Shown piece by piece: positions 17,937-27,704 of a stretch of 64,000 nucleotides of DNA. This stretch comes from RHKX01 sp963823275 (lineage in GTDB: Bacteria; Actinomycetota; Thermoleophilia; Solirubrobacterales; 70-9): positions 558,001 to 622,000 of the forward strand of contig CAWGKW010000001.1 of the NCBI GenBank assembly GCA_963823275.1. The letters run 5' to 3'. The translations under genes were made by a program, and so were the position numbers. Within the stretch, counting starts at the first letter, position 1. Every line of letters starts with the position of its first letter. The notes below the pieces were generated by a model. It saw only the letters and a list, made by a program, of their open reading frames with translations, was not told where the DNA came from and ran no database searches.

Positions 17937-19511
17937 GTGCCCACCAGCTACCGAGAGGCGTGTGAGCAGCACAGCTGGGAGGTCCCCGACCGCTACAACA
18001 TCGCCGCCGACGTCTGCGACAGGCACGACCCCGATGCCATGGCGATGCTCTGGGAGCGCCACGACGGCGTGACCCGGGAGCTGAGGTGGGGTGAGTTGCA
18101 GGCGCTCGCCAACCAGGCCGCCCACGTCCTCGGCGAGCGCGGCGTCGGCCCCGGAGACCGTGTGGCGGTCGTCCTGCCGCCGACGCCCGAGACAGCCGCG
18201 GTGTTCTTCGGCACCTGGAAGCTCGGCGCGATCCTGCTCTCGATGTCGGTGCTCTACGGCGACGACGGAATCCGCCACCGCCTCGGCGACGCCGAGCCGA
18301 AGATCCTGGTCACCGACTCCGCCAATGCCGCCCGCTTCGACGCCGACCTCGTCGGCGAGGTCCTGATCCTCGACGACGACCTCCTGACCGGCGCTTCAAG
18401 CGACCACATCTGTGAGGACACCTCAGCCGACGACCCCGCGCAGCTCTATTACACCTCGGGGACGACCGGCAAGGCGAAGGGCATCGTCCACGCCCACCGC
18501 TACATCCTCGCCCACGAGGAGTTCGTCTACTGCCATGACGTCCAGCCTGGCGAGCGCTTCCACGGCATGGGGGAGTGGGCCTGGGCGGCCGGGATCAGCC
18601 CGCTATTGGGTCCGTGGCGGCTCGGCGCGGTCCAGTGCGTCTACCAGCGTGAGGGCGGGTTCGATCCCGCCAAGCAGCTCGACTTCCTCTCCCGCAACGA
18701 GGTCACCAACGTCTTCACGACGCCGACGGCGATGCGGGCGACGATGGCGATCGATGACGCGGGGGAGAGGTACCCCCAGAAGTTCCGAATCGTCTGCAGC
18801 GCCGGTGAGCCGCTAAATCCCGAGGCGATCCGCTGGTTCCGCGAGCAGTACGGGATCACGGTGCTCGACTACTACGGGCTGACCGAGTCCTACCCGCTCT
18901 GCGCCAACTTCCCGTTCATGGAGGTCCGCGAGGGGTCGATGGGTAGGCCCATGCCGGGCTGGGACGTGCAGATCCTCGACGAGGACGAGAACCCGGTGAC
19001 CCAGGGGGAGCGCGGCGAGATCTGCCTACGGGCACGCTCCAACCCGCACTACCCGCTCGGCTACTGGCGGATGCCGGAAGCCAGCGAGGAAACCTTCGGC
19101 GGTGGTTGGTTCCACTCCAAGGACGCCGCGACGATGGACGAGGACGGATACGTCTGGTACGCGGGCCGTGCCGACGACGTGATCATCGCCGCCGGCTACC
19201 GGATCGGCCCGTTCGAGGTCGAGTCGGCCTGCCTCGAGCATCCCGCCGTCGCCGAGGCCGCCGCGGTAGCCTCACCGGACGAGGTCAAGGGCAACGTGGT
19301 CAAGGCGTTCATCGTCCTCGCTGAGGGCCATGAGCCCTCCGATGAGCTCGCCGCCGACATCAAAGAGCACGTCCGCGGTCGCCTCAGCGCCTACGCTTAC
19401 CCCCGGAGGGTCGAGTTCGTCTCCGAGCTGCCCAAGACCCTGACCGGCAAGATCCGCCGGATCGAGCTCAGGGAGCGGGAGTCCGCCGAACGCGAGAGGC
19501 CGGGCGTATAA
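17937..19511 (+). CDS. AMP-forming acyl-CoA synthetase
   Basis: 524-residue ANL-superfamily ligase that activates a carboxylic acid as acyl-AMP and then acyl-CoA. Motifs: P-loop YYTSGTTGKAKGIVHAHR, DYYGLTES (A5), YAGRADDVIIAAGYRIGPFE (A8 hinge) and the C-terminal Lys motif LPKTLTGKIRRIEL. The sequence is closest in style to medium-chain or acetyl-like synthetases; the substrate is not determinable. The GTG start at 17937 is one base after the GH9 stop, and its own stop lies 11 bp before hyhB. The hydrogenase operon may therefore be transcribed together with it. Confidence 0.88.
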   Translation: MPTSYREACEQHSWEVPDRYNIAADVCDRHDPDAMAMLWERHDGVTRELRWGELQALANQAAHVLGERGVGPGDRVAVVLPPTPETAAVFFGTWKLGAILLSMSVLYGDDGIRHRLGDAEPKILVTDSANAARFDADLVGEVLILDDDLLTGASSDHICEDTSADDPAQLYYTSGTTGKAKGIVHAHRYILAHEEFVYCHDVQPGERFHGMGEWAWAAGISPLLGPWRLGAVQCVYQREGGFDPAKQLDFLSRNEVTNVFTTPTAMRATMAIDDAGERYPQKFRIVCSAGEPLNPEAIRWFREQYGITVLDYYGLTESYPLCANFPFMEVREGSMGRPMPGWDVQILDEDENPVTQGERGEICLRARSNPHYPLGYWRMPEASEETFGGGWFHSKDAATMDEDGYVWYAGRADDVIIAAGYRIGPFEVESACLEHPAVAEAAAVASPDEVKGNVVKAFIVLAEGHEPSDELAADIKEHVRGRLSAYAYPRRVEFVSELPKTLTGKIRRIELRERESAERERPGV

Positions 19512-19522
19512 CCTGAAGCGGG

Positions 19523-20636
<1,114 letters not shown>

Positions 20637-20656
<20 letters not shown>

Positions 20657-21110
20657 ACAGGTCCTGACCGAGATACCGACCTTCGCGGGCCTCGATCCAC
20701 ACCAGCTGGAGAGGATCGCCGGCTGCGGTCGGAACTGCGGCTTCGAGGCCGGCGAATACCTCGCCCGCGAGGGCGACGAAGCCAACACCTTCTACGTGGT
20801 CCGCCACGGCCGGGTGGCGCTCGAGCTCGCAGCCCCGGCGCATGGCCCGCTGTTCATCGCGACGCTCGGCGACGGGGCCGTGGTCGGCTGGTCCTGGTTG
20901 TTCGCGCCGTTTCGCTGGAGCTTCGACGCGCGGGCGCTCGACGACACGCGGGCGATCGCCTTCGACGGCGCCTGCCTGCGCGGAAAGTGCGAGGACGACA
21001 AGGAGCTCGGCTACGCGCTCATGCAGCGCTTCACGGGCATCATCCTCGACCGCCTCCAGTCAACCCGCCTGCAGTTGCTCGACGTCTATGGCAAGCCCGC
21101 AGCCGGCTGA
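20637..21110 (+). CDS. Cyclic-nucleotide-binding-domain protein embedded in the hydrogenase operon
   Basis: 157 residues forming a single Crp-like beta-barrel domain: LDPHQLERIAGCGRN, then GEYLAREGDEANTFYVVRHG and the phosphate-binding-cassette region GDGAVVGWSWLFAPFRWSF. No helix-turn-helix follows, so it is not a DNA-binding Crp homologue. Whether it binds a nucleotide is unclear, because the usual R-S Arg position reads FRWSF. GTG start inside hyhB, and its stop lies inside the start of hyhG, so stoichiometric co-translation is likely. From memory, mycobacterial Hyh operons contain a similar protein. Role: hydrogenase subunit or regulator. Confidence 0.82.
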
Positions 21111-21948
21111 GCGGATCACCTCGCCGCGGCCGATGACCCCGCGGCCCTGGCGGGTGACCGAGCGCCGGCGCGAGACCGCCGACACCTGGACGCTCGCGCT
21201 CGAGCCGGCCGACGATGGGCCGGGAATGTCGTATTTGCCCGGACAGTTCAACATGATCTACGCGTTCGGGATCGGCGAGGTGCCGATTTCGATCAGTGGC
21301 GACCCGAACGGCGGTGGGCCGCTCGAGCACACCGTGCGGGCCGTCGGCCCGGTCAGCGCCGCGATCTGCGAGGCGCAGCCCGGCGAGCAGCTCGGGGTCC
21401 GCGGCCCCTACGGCAGCTCCTGGCCGGTCGCGAACGCGGCCGGGCGCCACGTCGTCGTGGTCGCCGGCGGGGTTGGAATGGCGCCGCTGCGCCCGGCCCT
21501 GCTCGATGCGCTCGCACGGCGGGACGAACTCGCCGGGGTGGCGCTCCTGTATGGCGGCCGGACGCCCGCCGATCTGCTCTTCCGCGACGAGCTCGAGGAG
21601 CTTCGATCGGATCCGCGACTCGATCTCGGCATCACCGTCGACAGCGCCGAGAGCGACTGGCACGGTCACGTCGGGGTCGTGACGACCCTGATCGACCGCG
21701 CCGAGTTCGATCCCGCCGCCGCCGTCGCGTTCGCGTGCGGGCCGGAGGTGATGATGCGCTTCACTGTGCAGGCACTCATGGACAAGGGAATGGATCCTGC
21801 CGACCTCTACGTCTCGATCGAGCGCAACATGAAGTGCGCGATCACTCAGTGCGGCCGTTGCCAGCTCGGGCCGACGTTCGCCTGCCGGGAGGGTGCGGTG
21901 ATGAGCTACGCCGATATCGGCCGCTTCTTGGCGATCAGGGAGGTCTGA
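21088..21948 (+). CDS. hyhG: Group 3b hydrogenase gamma subunit (FAD/NAD(P)-binding)
   Basis: Ferredoxin-NADP reductase-like subunit of 286 residues that exchanges electrons with NAD(P)H. A FAD-binding barrel with YLPGQFNMIYAFGIGEVPIS is followed by the nucleotide-binding domain (VVVAGGVGMAPLRPAL, LLYGGRTPADLLF, ACGPEVMM). A C-terminal [2Fe-2S] motif follows: CAITQCGRCQLGPTFAC. ATG 21088 is used (23-bp overlap with the preceding gene); ATG 21133 is a possible later start. The TGA overlaps the hyhS ATG. Confidence 0.9.
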   Translation: MASPQPAERITSPRPMTPRPWRVTERRRETADTWTLALEPADDGPGMSYLPGQFNMIYAFGIGEVPISISGDPNGGGPLEHTVRAVGPVSAAICEAQPGEQLGVRGPYGSSWPVANAAGRHVVVVAGGVGMAPLRPALLDALARRDELAGVALLYGGRTPADLLFRDELEELRSDPRLDLGITVDSAESDWHGHVGVVTTLIDRAEFDPAAAVAFACGPEVMMRFTVQALMDKGMDPADLYVSIERNMKCAITQCGRCQLGPTFACREGAVMSYADIGRFLAIREV

Positions 21949-22739
21949 TGGCCGCCGCGCCGAGACCCAAGCTGGCCGTCTGGAAGTTCGCCTCCTGCGA
22001 CGGCTGCCAGCTCAGCATCCTCGACCTCGAGGACGAGCTGCTGATGCTCCCCGAGAGCATCGAGATCGCCCACTTCCTCGAGGCGTCGCGGGCGACGGTC
22101 GAAGGCCCATACGACCTGTCGCTGGTCGAGGGCTCGGTGACGACGCCGAGCGACGCCGAACGGATCAGGGAGGTGCGACGGGTGTCGCGGCGGCTCGTGA
22201 CGATCGGCGCCTGTGCCACGTCGGGTGGGATCCAGGCGCTCCGGAACTTCGCCGACGTCGGCGATTTCGTCTCGGCCGTCTACGCCACCCCCTCCTACAT
22301 CTCGACGCTGGAGACCTCGACGCCGATCGCCGCCCACGTCCCGGTCGACTTCGAGCTCCACGGCTGCCCGGTCGACAGGTACCAGCTTCTCGAGGTGATC
22401 TCGGCGTTCCTCGCCGAACGGCGGCCGGCGATCCCCGAGTACAGCGTCTGCGTGGAATGCAAGCGGCGCGGCAACGTCTGCGTGATGGTCGCGCACGGGA
22501 CCGCCTGTCTCGGCCCCGTCACCCACGCCGGGTGCGGCGCGATCTGCCCGGCCCATGACCGCGGATGCTACGGCTGCTTCGGCCCGATGGAGACCCCCAA
22601 CACGGAGTCGCTGTCGGCCTGGATGCGCGGCCTCGGTGCCGAGACGCCGGAGCTGATCCGCGCCTATCGGAGCTTCAACGCCAACGCTCCGGCCTTCCTA
22701 GAGGCCGGCGATGCGCGCGCCGCGGAGGCGGGGCGATGA
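21948..22739 (+). CDS. hyhS: Group 3b [NiFe]-hydrogenase small subunit
   Basis: 263-residue iron-sulfur subunit carrying electrons from the active site. The N-terminal flavodoxin-like part has the proximal-cluster motif SCDGCQLSILDLE, then TIGACATSGGIQ and ELHGCPVDRYQL. The C-terminal half holds the remaining clusters: CVECKRRGNVC, GTACLGPVTHAGCGAICP and RGCYGCFGP. There is no Tat signal, so the enzyme is cytoplasmic, as expected for group 3. ATGA overlaps with both neighbours. Confidence 0.92.
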   Translation: MAAAPRPKLAVWKFASCDGCQLSILDLEDELLMLPESIEIAHFLEASRATVEGPYDLSLVEGSVTTPSDAERIREVRRVSRRLVTIGACATSGGIQALRNFADVGDFVSAVYATPSYISTLETSTPIAAHVPVDFELHGCPVDRYQLLEVISAFLAERRPAIPEYSVCVECKRRGNVCVMVAHGTACLGPVTHAGCGAICPAHDRGCYGCFGPMETPNTESLSAWMRGLGAETPELIRAYRSFNANAPAFLEAGDARAAEAGR

Positions 22740-24046
22740 GCGCGGGCAACGGCGGCACCCGCCGGATCGACACCGCCGCGCTGGCCCGGGTCGAGGGGGA
22801 GGGCGGGATGCACGTCCGGATCCGCGGCGAGGAGGTGCTCGGGGTCGAGCTGCGGATCTACGAGCCGCCGCGCTTCTTCGAGGCGCTGCTGCGCGGACGG
22901 GCGCTCGAGGAGGCGCCCGACATCACGGCGCGGATCTGCGGGATCTGCCCGGTCGCCTACCAGACGAGCGCCTGCCAGGCCATGGAGGACGCGCTCGGCA
23001 TCGAGGTCACGGGAGGGCTCCGCGACCTCCGCCGGCTGATCTACTGCGGCGAGTGGATCGAGAGCCACACCCTGCACCTCTACATGCTCCACGCCCCCGA
23101 CTTTCTCGGCTATGAGAGCGGCTTCGCGATGGCCGCCGACCACCGCGAGGTCGTCGAGCGCGGGCTTCGCGCCAAGAAGACGGGCAACCGGCTGATCGAG
23201 GTCGTCGGCGGTCGCGCGGTCCACCCGATCAACGTCCGCGTGGGCGGTTTCTACCGGGCGCCGGATCGGGGCGACCTCGAGGCGTTGCGCCCCGATCTCG
23301 AGCGCTGCCGGGACGAGGCGCTGGAGACCGTTCGCTGGAGCGCGGGGCTCGAATTCCCCGAGCTCGAGCGCGACTACGAGCTCGTCTGCCTCCGCTCCGA
23401 GATCGAGGGCGATTACCCGATCGACGACGGGCGGATCATCTCCTCGAAGGGAGTCGACATCGCCCCGGCCGCGTTCGACGACACGTTCGAGGAGCAGCAC
23501 GTCTCCCACTCGACCGCGCTCCACGCCAGGGTTCGCGAGCGCGGTGCCTATCTGACCGGGCCGATGGCCCGATTCGGGCTGAACCGCGAGCGCCTCTCGC
23601 CGCTCGCCGCCGAGGCGGCCGCCGAGGCCGGGATCGGCGACGGGTGCTCCAATCCCTTCCGCAGCATCATCATCCGCGCGGTCGAGATTCTCTACGCCTT
23701 CGACGAGGCACTGCGGCTGATCGACGCCTATGAGCGGCCCGAGGAGCCGTCGGTGCCCTACGTGCCGCGGGCCGGAATCGGCCATGGCGTCAGCGAGGCG
23801 CCGCGCGGGATGCTCTACCACCGCTACGAGATCGATGACGAGGGCGAGATCGTCTCGGCGTGGATCGTCCCGCCAACCTCCCAGAACCAGCGCTCGATCG
23901 AGGATGACCTAGCTGAATTCGTCGCCGCCAACGTGAGCCTCCCCGACGACGAGCTGCGGCGGCGCTGCGAGCAGACGATCCGCAACTACGACCCCTGCAT
24001 CTCCTGCTCCACGCACTTCCTGAAGCTCGAGGTCGAGCGAACTTGA
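22736..24046 (+). CDS. hyhL: Group 3b [NiFe]-hydrogenase large subunit (catalytic)
   Basis: 436-residue catalytic subunit. The L1 motif RICGICPVAYQ (about residue 66) and the L2 motif DPCISCSTHFL near the C-terminus provide the four Cys ligands of the NiFe centre. The L2 form and short tail are those of group 3b enzymes. Only FLKLEVERT follows the His, so the peptide removed during maturation, if any, is very short; a protease gene nevertheless follows directly. The start overlaps the hyhS stop as ATGA, and the stop overlaps the protease start as TTGA. Confidence 0.94.
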   Translation: MSAGNGGTRRIDTAALARVEGEGGMHVRIRGEEVLGVELRIYEPPRFFEALLRGRALEEAPDITARICGICPVAYQTSACQAMEDALGIEVTGGLRDLRRLIYCGEWIESHTLHLYMLHAPDFLGYESGFAMAADHREVVERGLRAKKTGNRLIEVVGGRAVHPINVRVGGFYRAPDRGDLEALRPDLERCRDEALETVRWSAGLEFPELERDYELVCLRSEIEGDYPIDDGRIISSKGVDIAPAAFDDTFEEQHVSHSTALHARVRERGAYLTGPMARFGLNRERLSPLAAEAAAEAGIGDGCSNPFRSIIIRAVEILYAFDEALRLIDAYERPEEPSVPYVPRAGIGHGVSEAPRGMLYHRYEIDDEGEIVSAWIVPPTSQNQRSIEDDLAEFVAANVSLPDDELRRRCEQTIRNYDPCISCSTHFLKLEVERT

Positions 24047-24516
24047 CGGGGCCGAGTCGGCTCCTGATCGGCCTGGGCAACGAGCTGCGCGGCGACGACG
24101 CCGCCGGGTTGCTCGTCGCCCGCGCCGCTCGGGGGCGGGAGCCGGCCGGCGTCGATGTGGTGGAGCGCCCGGGCGAGCCGATCGACCTCCTCGACGTCTG
24201 GGAGGGCGCCGAGATGGCGCTGGTGGCCGATGCGGTCGTCTCCGGCGCCGAACCGGGGACGGTCCATCGGGTCGACGCCGCCGCCGGTCCACTGCCCGCC
24301 GCGTTCGCGGGGACCTCCACCCACGCGCTCGGGCTCGCCGACGCGATCGAATTGGGCCGGACGCTCGAACGCCTGCCGCCGCGGCTCGTCGTCTTCGGGA
24401 TCGAGGGGAGCGACTTCGCAGCGGGCGACCGGGCGGCCGACGCCGTCCTCGACGCCGTCGGGCGCGTCGCCCGGCTCGCCCTGGCCGAGCTGACCCGCGC
24501 CGAGGAGGGCGGCTGA
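24043..24516 (+). CDS. Hydrogenase maturation endopeptidase (HyaD/HycI family)
   Basis: 157-residue nickel-dependent protease that trims the large-subunit C-terminus after Ni insertion. The conserved N-terminus LLIGLGNELRGDDAAGLLVA has the metal-binding Asp. The VEGADMALVADAV-like region (WEGAEMALVADAV) and THALGLADAIELG provide the other ligands. The TTG start overlaps the hyhL stop, and no other start precedes the signature. Confidence 0.9.
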   Translation: MTGPSRLLIGLGNELRGDDAAGLLVARAARGREPAGVDVVERPGEPIDLLDVWEGAEMALVADAVVSGAEPGTVHRVDAAAGPLPAAFAGTSTHALGLADAIELGRTLERLPPRLVVFGIEGSDFAAGDRAADAVLDAVGRVARLALAELTRAEEGG

Positions 24517-24569
24517 GTGCCTGCTAGCTTGACTACGAGGGTCCATCCGAGCGCAGGAGGCGTCGGCAC

Positions 24570-24848
24570 ATGTGTCTGGCGATACCCGGCCAAGTCCTAG
24601 AGATCATCGACGAGCAGAACCGGCTTGCCCGCGTGGAGGTTGCCGGCGTGCGGCGCAACGTCAGCATCGGTCTGCTCGACGTCGAGGCCGGCGGCGTCGC
24701 CCCCGGCGACTGGGTCCTGATCCACGTCGGATTCGCGATCTCGAAGATCGACGAGGCGGAGGCCCAGGCGACGCTTCGTCTCCTCGAGCAGATGAACGCC
24801 GCCTACGAGCAGGAGCTCGAGGAGCTGAAGGGGAGCGCGATCGAGTGA
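24570..24848 (+). CDS. hypC: Hydrogenase assembly chaperone HypC
   Basis: 92-residue OB-fold chaperone that carries the Fe(CN)2CO group with HypD. It starts MCLAIPGQVLEI, whose Cys2 becomes N-terminal after Met removal and binds iron. GDWVLIHVGFAISKIDEAEA is the typical C-terminal helix entry. A good GGAGG element (24556-24560) precedes the ATG. Its stop overlaps the GTG of the next gene. Confidence 0.94.
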   Translation: MCLAIPGQVLEIIDEQNRLARVEVAGVRRNVSIGLLDVEAGGVAPGDWVLIHVGFAISKIDEAEAQATLRLLEQMNAAYEQELEELKGSAIE

Positions 24849-25054
24849 GCGACGAGGTCTGCATCACCTGTGGCGACGTCGCGCTTCCGGTGCGGGTCGT
24901 CTCGCTCGACGCCGAGCCGGGCCTTGCCGTGTGCGCCGACGGCGCCGGCGGCGAGCAGGCGGTCGAGGTTGCGCTCGTCGCCCCGGTCCAGCTCGGCGAG
25001 GAGCTCCTCGTCCACGCCGGGACCGCGATCGCGCGCCTCGGTGAACAGCGGTGA
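24845..25054 (+). CDS. Second, divergent HypC/HupF-like protein
   Basis: A 69-residue product from a GTG at 24845 (GTGA overlap with hypC): VSDEVCITCGDVALPVRVV, then LAVCADGAG and APVQLGEELLVHAGTAIARL. The C-terminal VQLGEELLVHAGTAIARL parallels the HypC motif GDWVLIHVGFAISKI, so it looks like a second HypC-fold protein. The N-terminal MC-x-IP is replaced by a C-x2-C pair. It may act as an alternative carrier or scaffold in HypD-dependent cofactor assembly. Its stop overlaps the hypD start. Confidence 0.8.
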   Translation: MSDEVCITCGDVALPVRVVSLDAEPGLAVCADGAGGEQAVEVALVAPVQLGEELLVHAGTAIARLGEQR

Positions 25055-26169
25055 GGTACGTCGACGAGTTCCGCGACGCCGAGCTCGGCAACGCCCAGGC
25101 GACGCGGATCCTGTCGCTGGTCGAACCGGGTCGGCGACGAAAGCTGATGGAGGTCTGCGGCGGCCACACCCACACGATCTACCGCTACGCGATCGACGAC
25201 CTGCTTCCCGACGAGGTCGAACTCGTCCACGGGCCCGGCTGCCCGGTCTGCGTGATCCCGATGGGTCGCGTTGACGACGCGATCGCGATCGCCGCCCACG
25301 ACCGGGTGACGCTCGCCTGCTTCGGCGACGTGATGAGGGTGCCCGGCTCGGAGCGGACGCTCCTGGAGGCGAAGGCCGCCGGCTCCGACGTCCGCGTCGT
25401 CTACTCGCCGCTCGACGCCCTTCGGCTTGCGCGCGAGGAGCCGGACCGGGAGGTGGTCTTCTTCGCGATCGGGTTCGAGACGACCGCCCCCTCCACGGCG
25501 TTGACGCTCCGACGCGCGAAGGCCGACGGCATCGGGAACTTCTCGTGTTTCTGCAACCACGTCCTGATCGAGCCGCCGCTGCGGGCACTGCTCGACTCGC
25601 CGGATCTCGATCTCGACGGGTTCATCGGTCCCGGGCACGTGGCGACGATCATCGGCGCCGACGCCTTCGGCTTCGTCGCCGCCGAGTACGGAAAGCCCCT
25701 GGTCGTGTCCGGCTTCGAGCCGCTCGACGTCCTGCGATCGGTCGAGATGATCATGCGGCAGTTCGCGGAGGGGCGGTGTGCGGTCGAGAACGAGTACGGC
25801 CGGGTCGTCACCCGATCCGGCAACGAGGCGGCCCTTGCGGTCATGGCGGAGGTGTTCGCCCCCCGCCCGACCTTCGAGTGGCGCGGGCTCGGCTTCATCG
25901 AAGACAGCGCGCTGCGCCTCTCCGACTCTTACGCCGACCTCGATGCCGAGCTCCGCTTCGAGCTTCCCGGCGAGCGTGTCGCCGATCCGCAGGAATGCCA
26001 GTGCGGCGACGTCCTCAAGGGCATCATCAAGCCGTGGGAGTGCCGGGTCTTCGGCACTGCCTGCACGCCGGAGCGGGCGATCGGCACCTGCATGGTCTCC
26101 CCCGAGGGAGCCTGCGCCGCCTACTACAACTACGGCCGCCACTCGCAGCGCCAGGAGATTCCCGGGTGA
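25051..26169 (+). CDS. hypD: Hydrogenase maturation protein HypD
   Basis: 372-residue iron-sulfur scaffold where the Fe(CN)2CO moiety is built. Conserved motifs: LMEVCGGHTHTIYRYAIDDL, VHGPGCPVCVIPMG, FETTAPSTAL, GPGHVATIIGADAF, and the C-terminal cysteine region QECQCGDVLKGIIKPWEC and GTACTPE for the [4Fe-4S] cluster. GTG start overlapping the preceding gene by 4 bp; GTGA overlap with hypE. Confidence 0.95.
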   Translation: MRYVDEFRDAELGNAQATRILSLVEPGRRRKLMEVCGGHTHTIYRYAIDDLLPDEVELVHGPGCPVCVIPMGRVDDAIAIAAHDRVTLACFGDVMRVPGSERTLLEAKAAGSDVRVVYSPLDALRLAREEPDREVVFFAIGFETTAPSTALTLRRAKADGIGNFSCFCNHVLIEPPLRALLDSPDLDLDGFIGPGHVATIIGADAFGFVAAEYGKPLVVSGFEPLDVLRSVEMIMRQFAEGRCAVENEYGRVVTRSGNEAALAVMAEVFAPRPTFEWRGLGFIEDSALRLSDSYADLDAELRFELPGERVADPQECQCGDVLKGIIKPWECRVFGTACTPERAIGTCMVSPEGACAAYYNYGRHSQRQEIPG

Positions 26170-27275
26170 GCGAGGGTACGCCCACCAGGACCGGTTCCGA
26201 CCCCGGCCGCGAGGAGCGCATGCAGGGCATCGTCCAGACGGCCCGCCGCAAGCGTCCGCGCTTCCGCGACGAGCTGGTGACGATGGCCCACGGCGCCGGC
26301 GGCAAGTCGTCGCAGACGCTGATCGAGGGATTGTTGGAACCCGCGTTCGGCTCGGCGGCGCTGGCCGAGCTCGGCGATGCCGGTGCGGTCGAAGTGGACG
26401 GTGCCGAGCTGGCTCTGACCACCGACAGTTTTGTCGTCAAGCCGATCCGCTTCCCGGGCGGATCGATCGGCGAGCTGGCGGTCAACGGAACCGTCAACGA
26501 CCTGGCGGTCTCCGGTGCCCGGCCGCTGGCGCTGACGATCTCGCTCGTCCTCGAGGAGGGCCTCGGCGCCGGCGATCTGCGGGCCGAGGTCGAGGCGATG
26601 GCCGCGGCCGCGGCCGCGGCAGGGGTCGAGGTGGTGGCCGGCGACACCAAGGTCGTCGAGCGGGGGCACTGCGATTCGATGTACGTCTGCACGACGGGTC
26701 TCGGGAGGCGCGATGACCGTGCCCGCCTGGGGACCGGCTCGATCGAGCCCGGCGACCGCGTCCTCGTCTCCGGCCCGGTCGGCGCGCACGGCACCGCGAT
26801 AATGCTCGCCCGCCAGGACCTCGGTCTGGAGGCCGACATCCGCTCCGACACCCGGTCGCTGTGGCCGGCGGTCGATGCATTGCTCGCGGCGGCGGGGCCC
26901 CATCTCCACTGCATGCGGGATGCGACCCGTGGCGGCGTCGCCTCGGCCCTCAACGAGCTGGCCCGGGCCTCAGAGGTCGGCGTCCAGGTCAGGGAGGTCT
27001 CGATCCCCGTCCCATCTCAGGTCGCCGCCGCGGCCGAGCTGCTCGGCATCGACCCGATGTACATCGCCAACGAGGGTGTGTTCGTCGCCTTCGTGGCTCC
27101 GGACGGAGCCACCGAAGCCCTCGCCGCGCTGCGGACGGCGCCCGGCTGCGGGGAGGCGGCCGAGGTCGGTGAGGTGCTTGCCGACCCACCGGGAATGGTC
27201 CTCGTCGAGACGGCCTTTGGCGGGCGCCGGGTGATGGACCTCCTCGCCGGCGACCCGCTGCCGAGGATCTGCTGA
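26166..27275 (+). CDS. hypE: Hydrogenase maturation protein HypE
   Basis: PurM/AIR synthase-like ATPase that dehydrates the C-terminal thiocarbamate to thiocyanate, the CN source. Motifs: TMAHGAGGKSSQTLIEG, ALTTDSFVVKPIRFPGG, MRDATRGGVASALNELA. The protein ends in PRIC, keeping the essential C-terminal cysteine. GTG 26166 gives 369 residues; an internal ATG at 26220 is equally plausible and would remove a low-complexity leader. HypF works with it. Confidence 0.95.
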   Translation: MSEGTPTRTGSDPGREERMQGIVQTARRKRPRFRDELVTMAHGAGGKSSQTLIEGLLEPAFGSAALAELGDAGAVEVDGAELALTTDSFVVKPIRFPGGSIGELAVNGTVNDLAVSGARPLALTISLVLEEGLGAGDLRAEVEAMAAAAAAAGVEVVAGDTKVVERGHCDSMYVCTTGLGRRDDRARLGTGSIEPGDRVLVSGPVGAHGTAIMLARQDLGLEADIRSDTRSLWPAVDALLAAAGPHLHCMRDATRGGVASALNELARASEVGVQVREVSIPVPSQVAAAAELLGIDPMYIANEGVFVAFVAPDGATEALAALRTAPGCGEAAEVGEVLADPPGMVLVETAFGGRRVMDLLAGDPLPRIC

Positions 27276-27704
27276 ATGCACGAGCTGGCGCTCGCGCGGG
27301 CGATCGTCGAGACGGCCCTCCGCCATGCCGAGGGGCGGCCGGTCGGCACCGTCCACGTCAGGGTCGGCAGCCTGCGCCAGGCCGTTCCCGACTCGCTCGC
27401 CTTCTATTTCGAGCTGGTGGCGCGCGACACCGACTGCGCGGGCGCCCGGCTCGAGCTCGAAGCGGTCGCCGCGGTGCTCCGCTGCCGGGCCTGTGAGCGC
27501 GAGTGGGATCCCGCGCCGCCGCCCCTTCCCGAGCACGGACCGCTGCCGGCGGGCGAGTTGACTCTGCCGATCCCCTCCTTCGGCTGCCCCTCCTGTCGGG
27601 CCGGCGGCGAGGTGATCGACGGCGATCAGCTCGAGATCGACTGGATCGAGGTCGTGGAGCCGGAGCCGGCCGGCGCCCTTCCCGCGCCCGAGGGGAGCGC
27701 CTGA
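27276..27704 (+). CDS. hypA: Hydrogenase nickel-incorporation protein HypA
   Basis: 142-residue nickel chaperone. It starts MHELALARAIVE with the Ni-binding MHE N-terminus, VRVGSLRQAVPDSLAFYFE follows, and zinc-site cysteines appear as CRAC and CPSC. The loop between the two CxxC pairs is longer than usual and Pro-rich (about 30 residues). It starts directly after the hypE stop and overlaps hypB by 1 bp. Confidence 0.93.
   Translation: MHELALARAIVETALRHAEGRPVGTVHVRVGSLRQAVPDSLAFYFELVARDTDCAGARLELEAVAAVLRCRACEREWDPAPPPLPEHGPLPAGELTLPIPSFGCPSCRAGGEVIDGDQLEIDWIEVVEPEPAGALPAPEGSA

Noticed and set aside
22664..23821. Minus-strand open frame opposite the hydrogenase large subunit
   Set aside because: Antisense shadow of hyhL, which has both NiFe ligand motifs.
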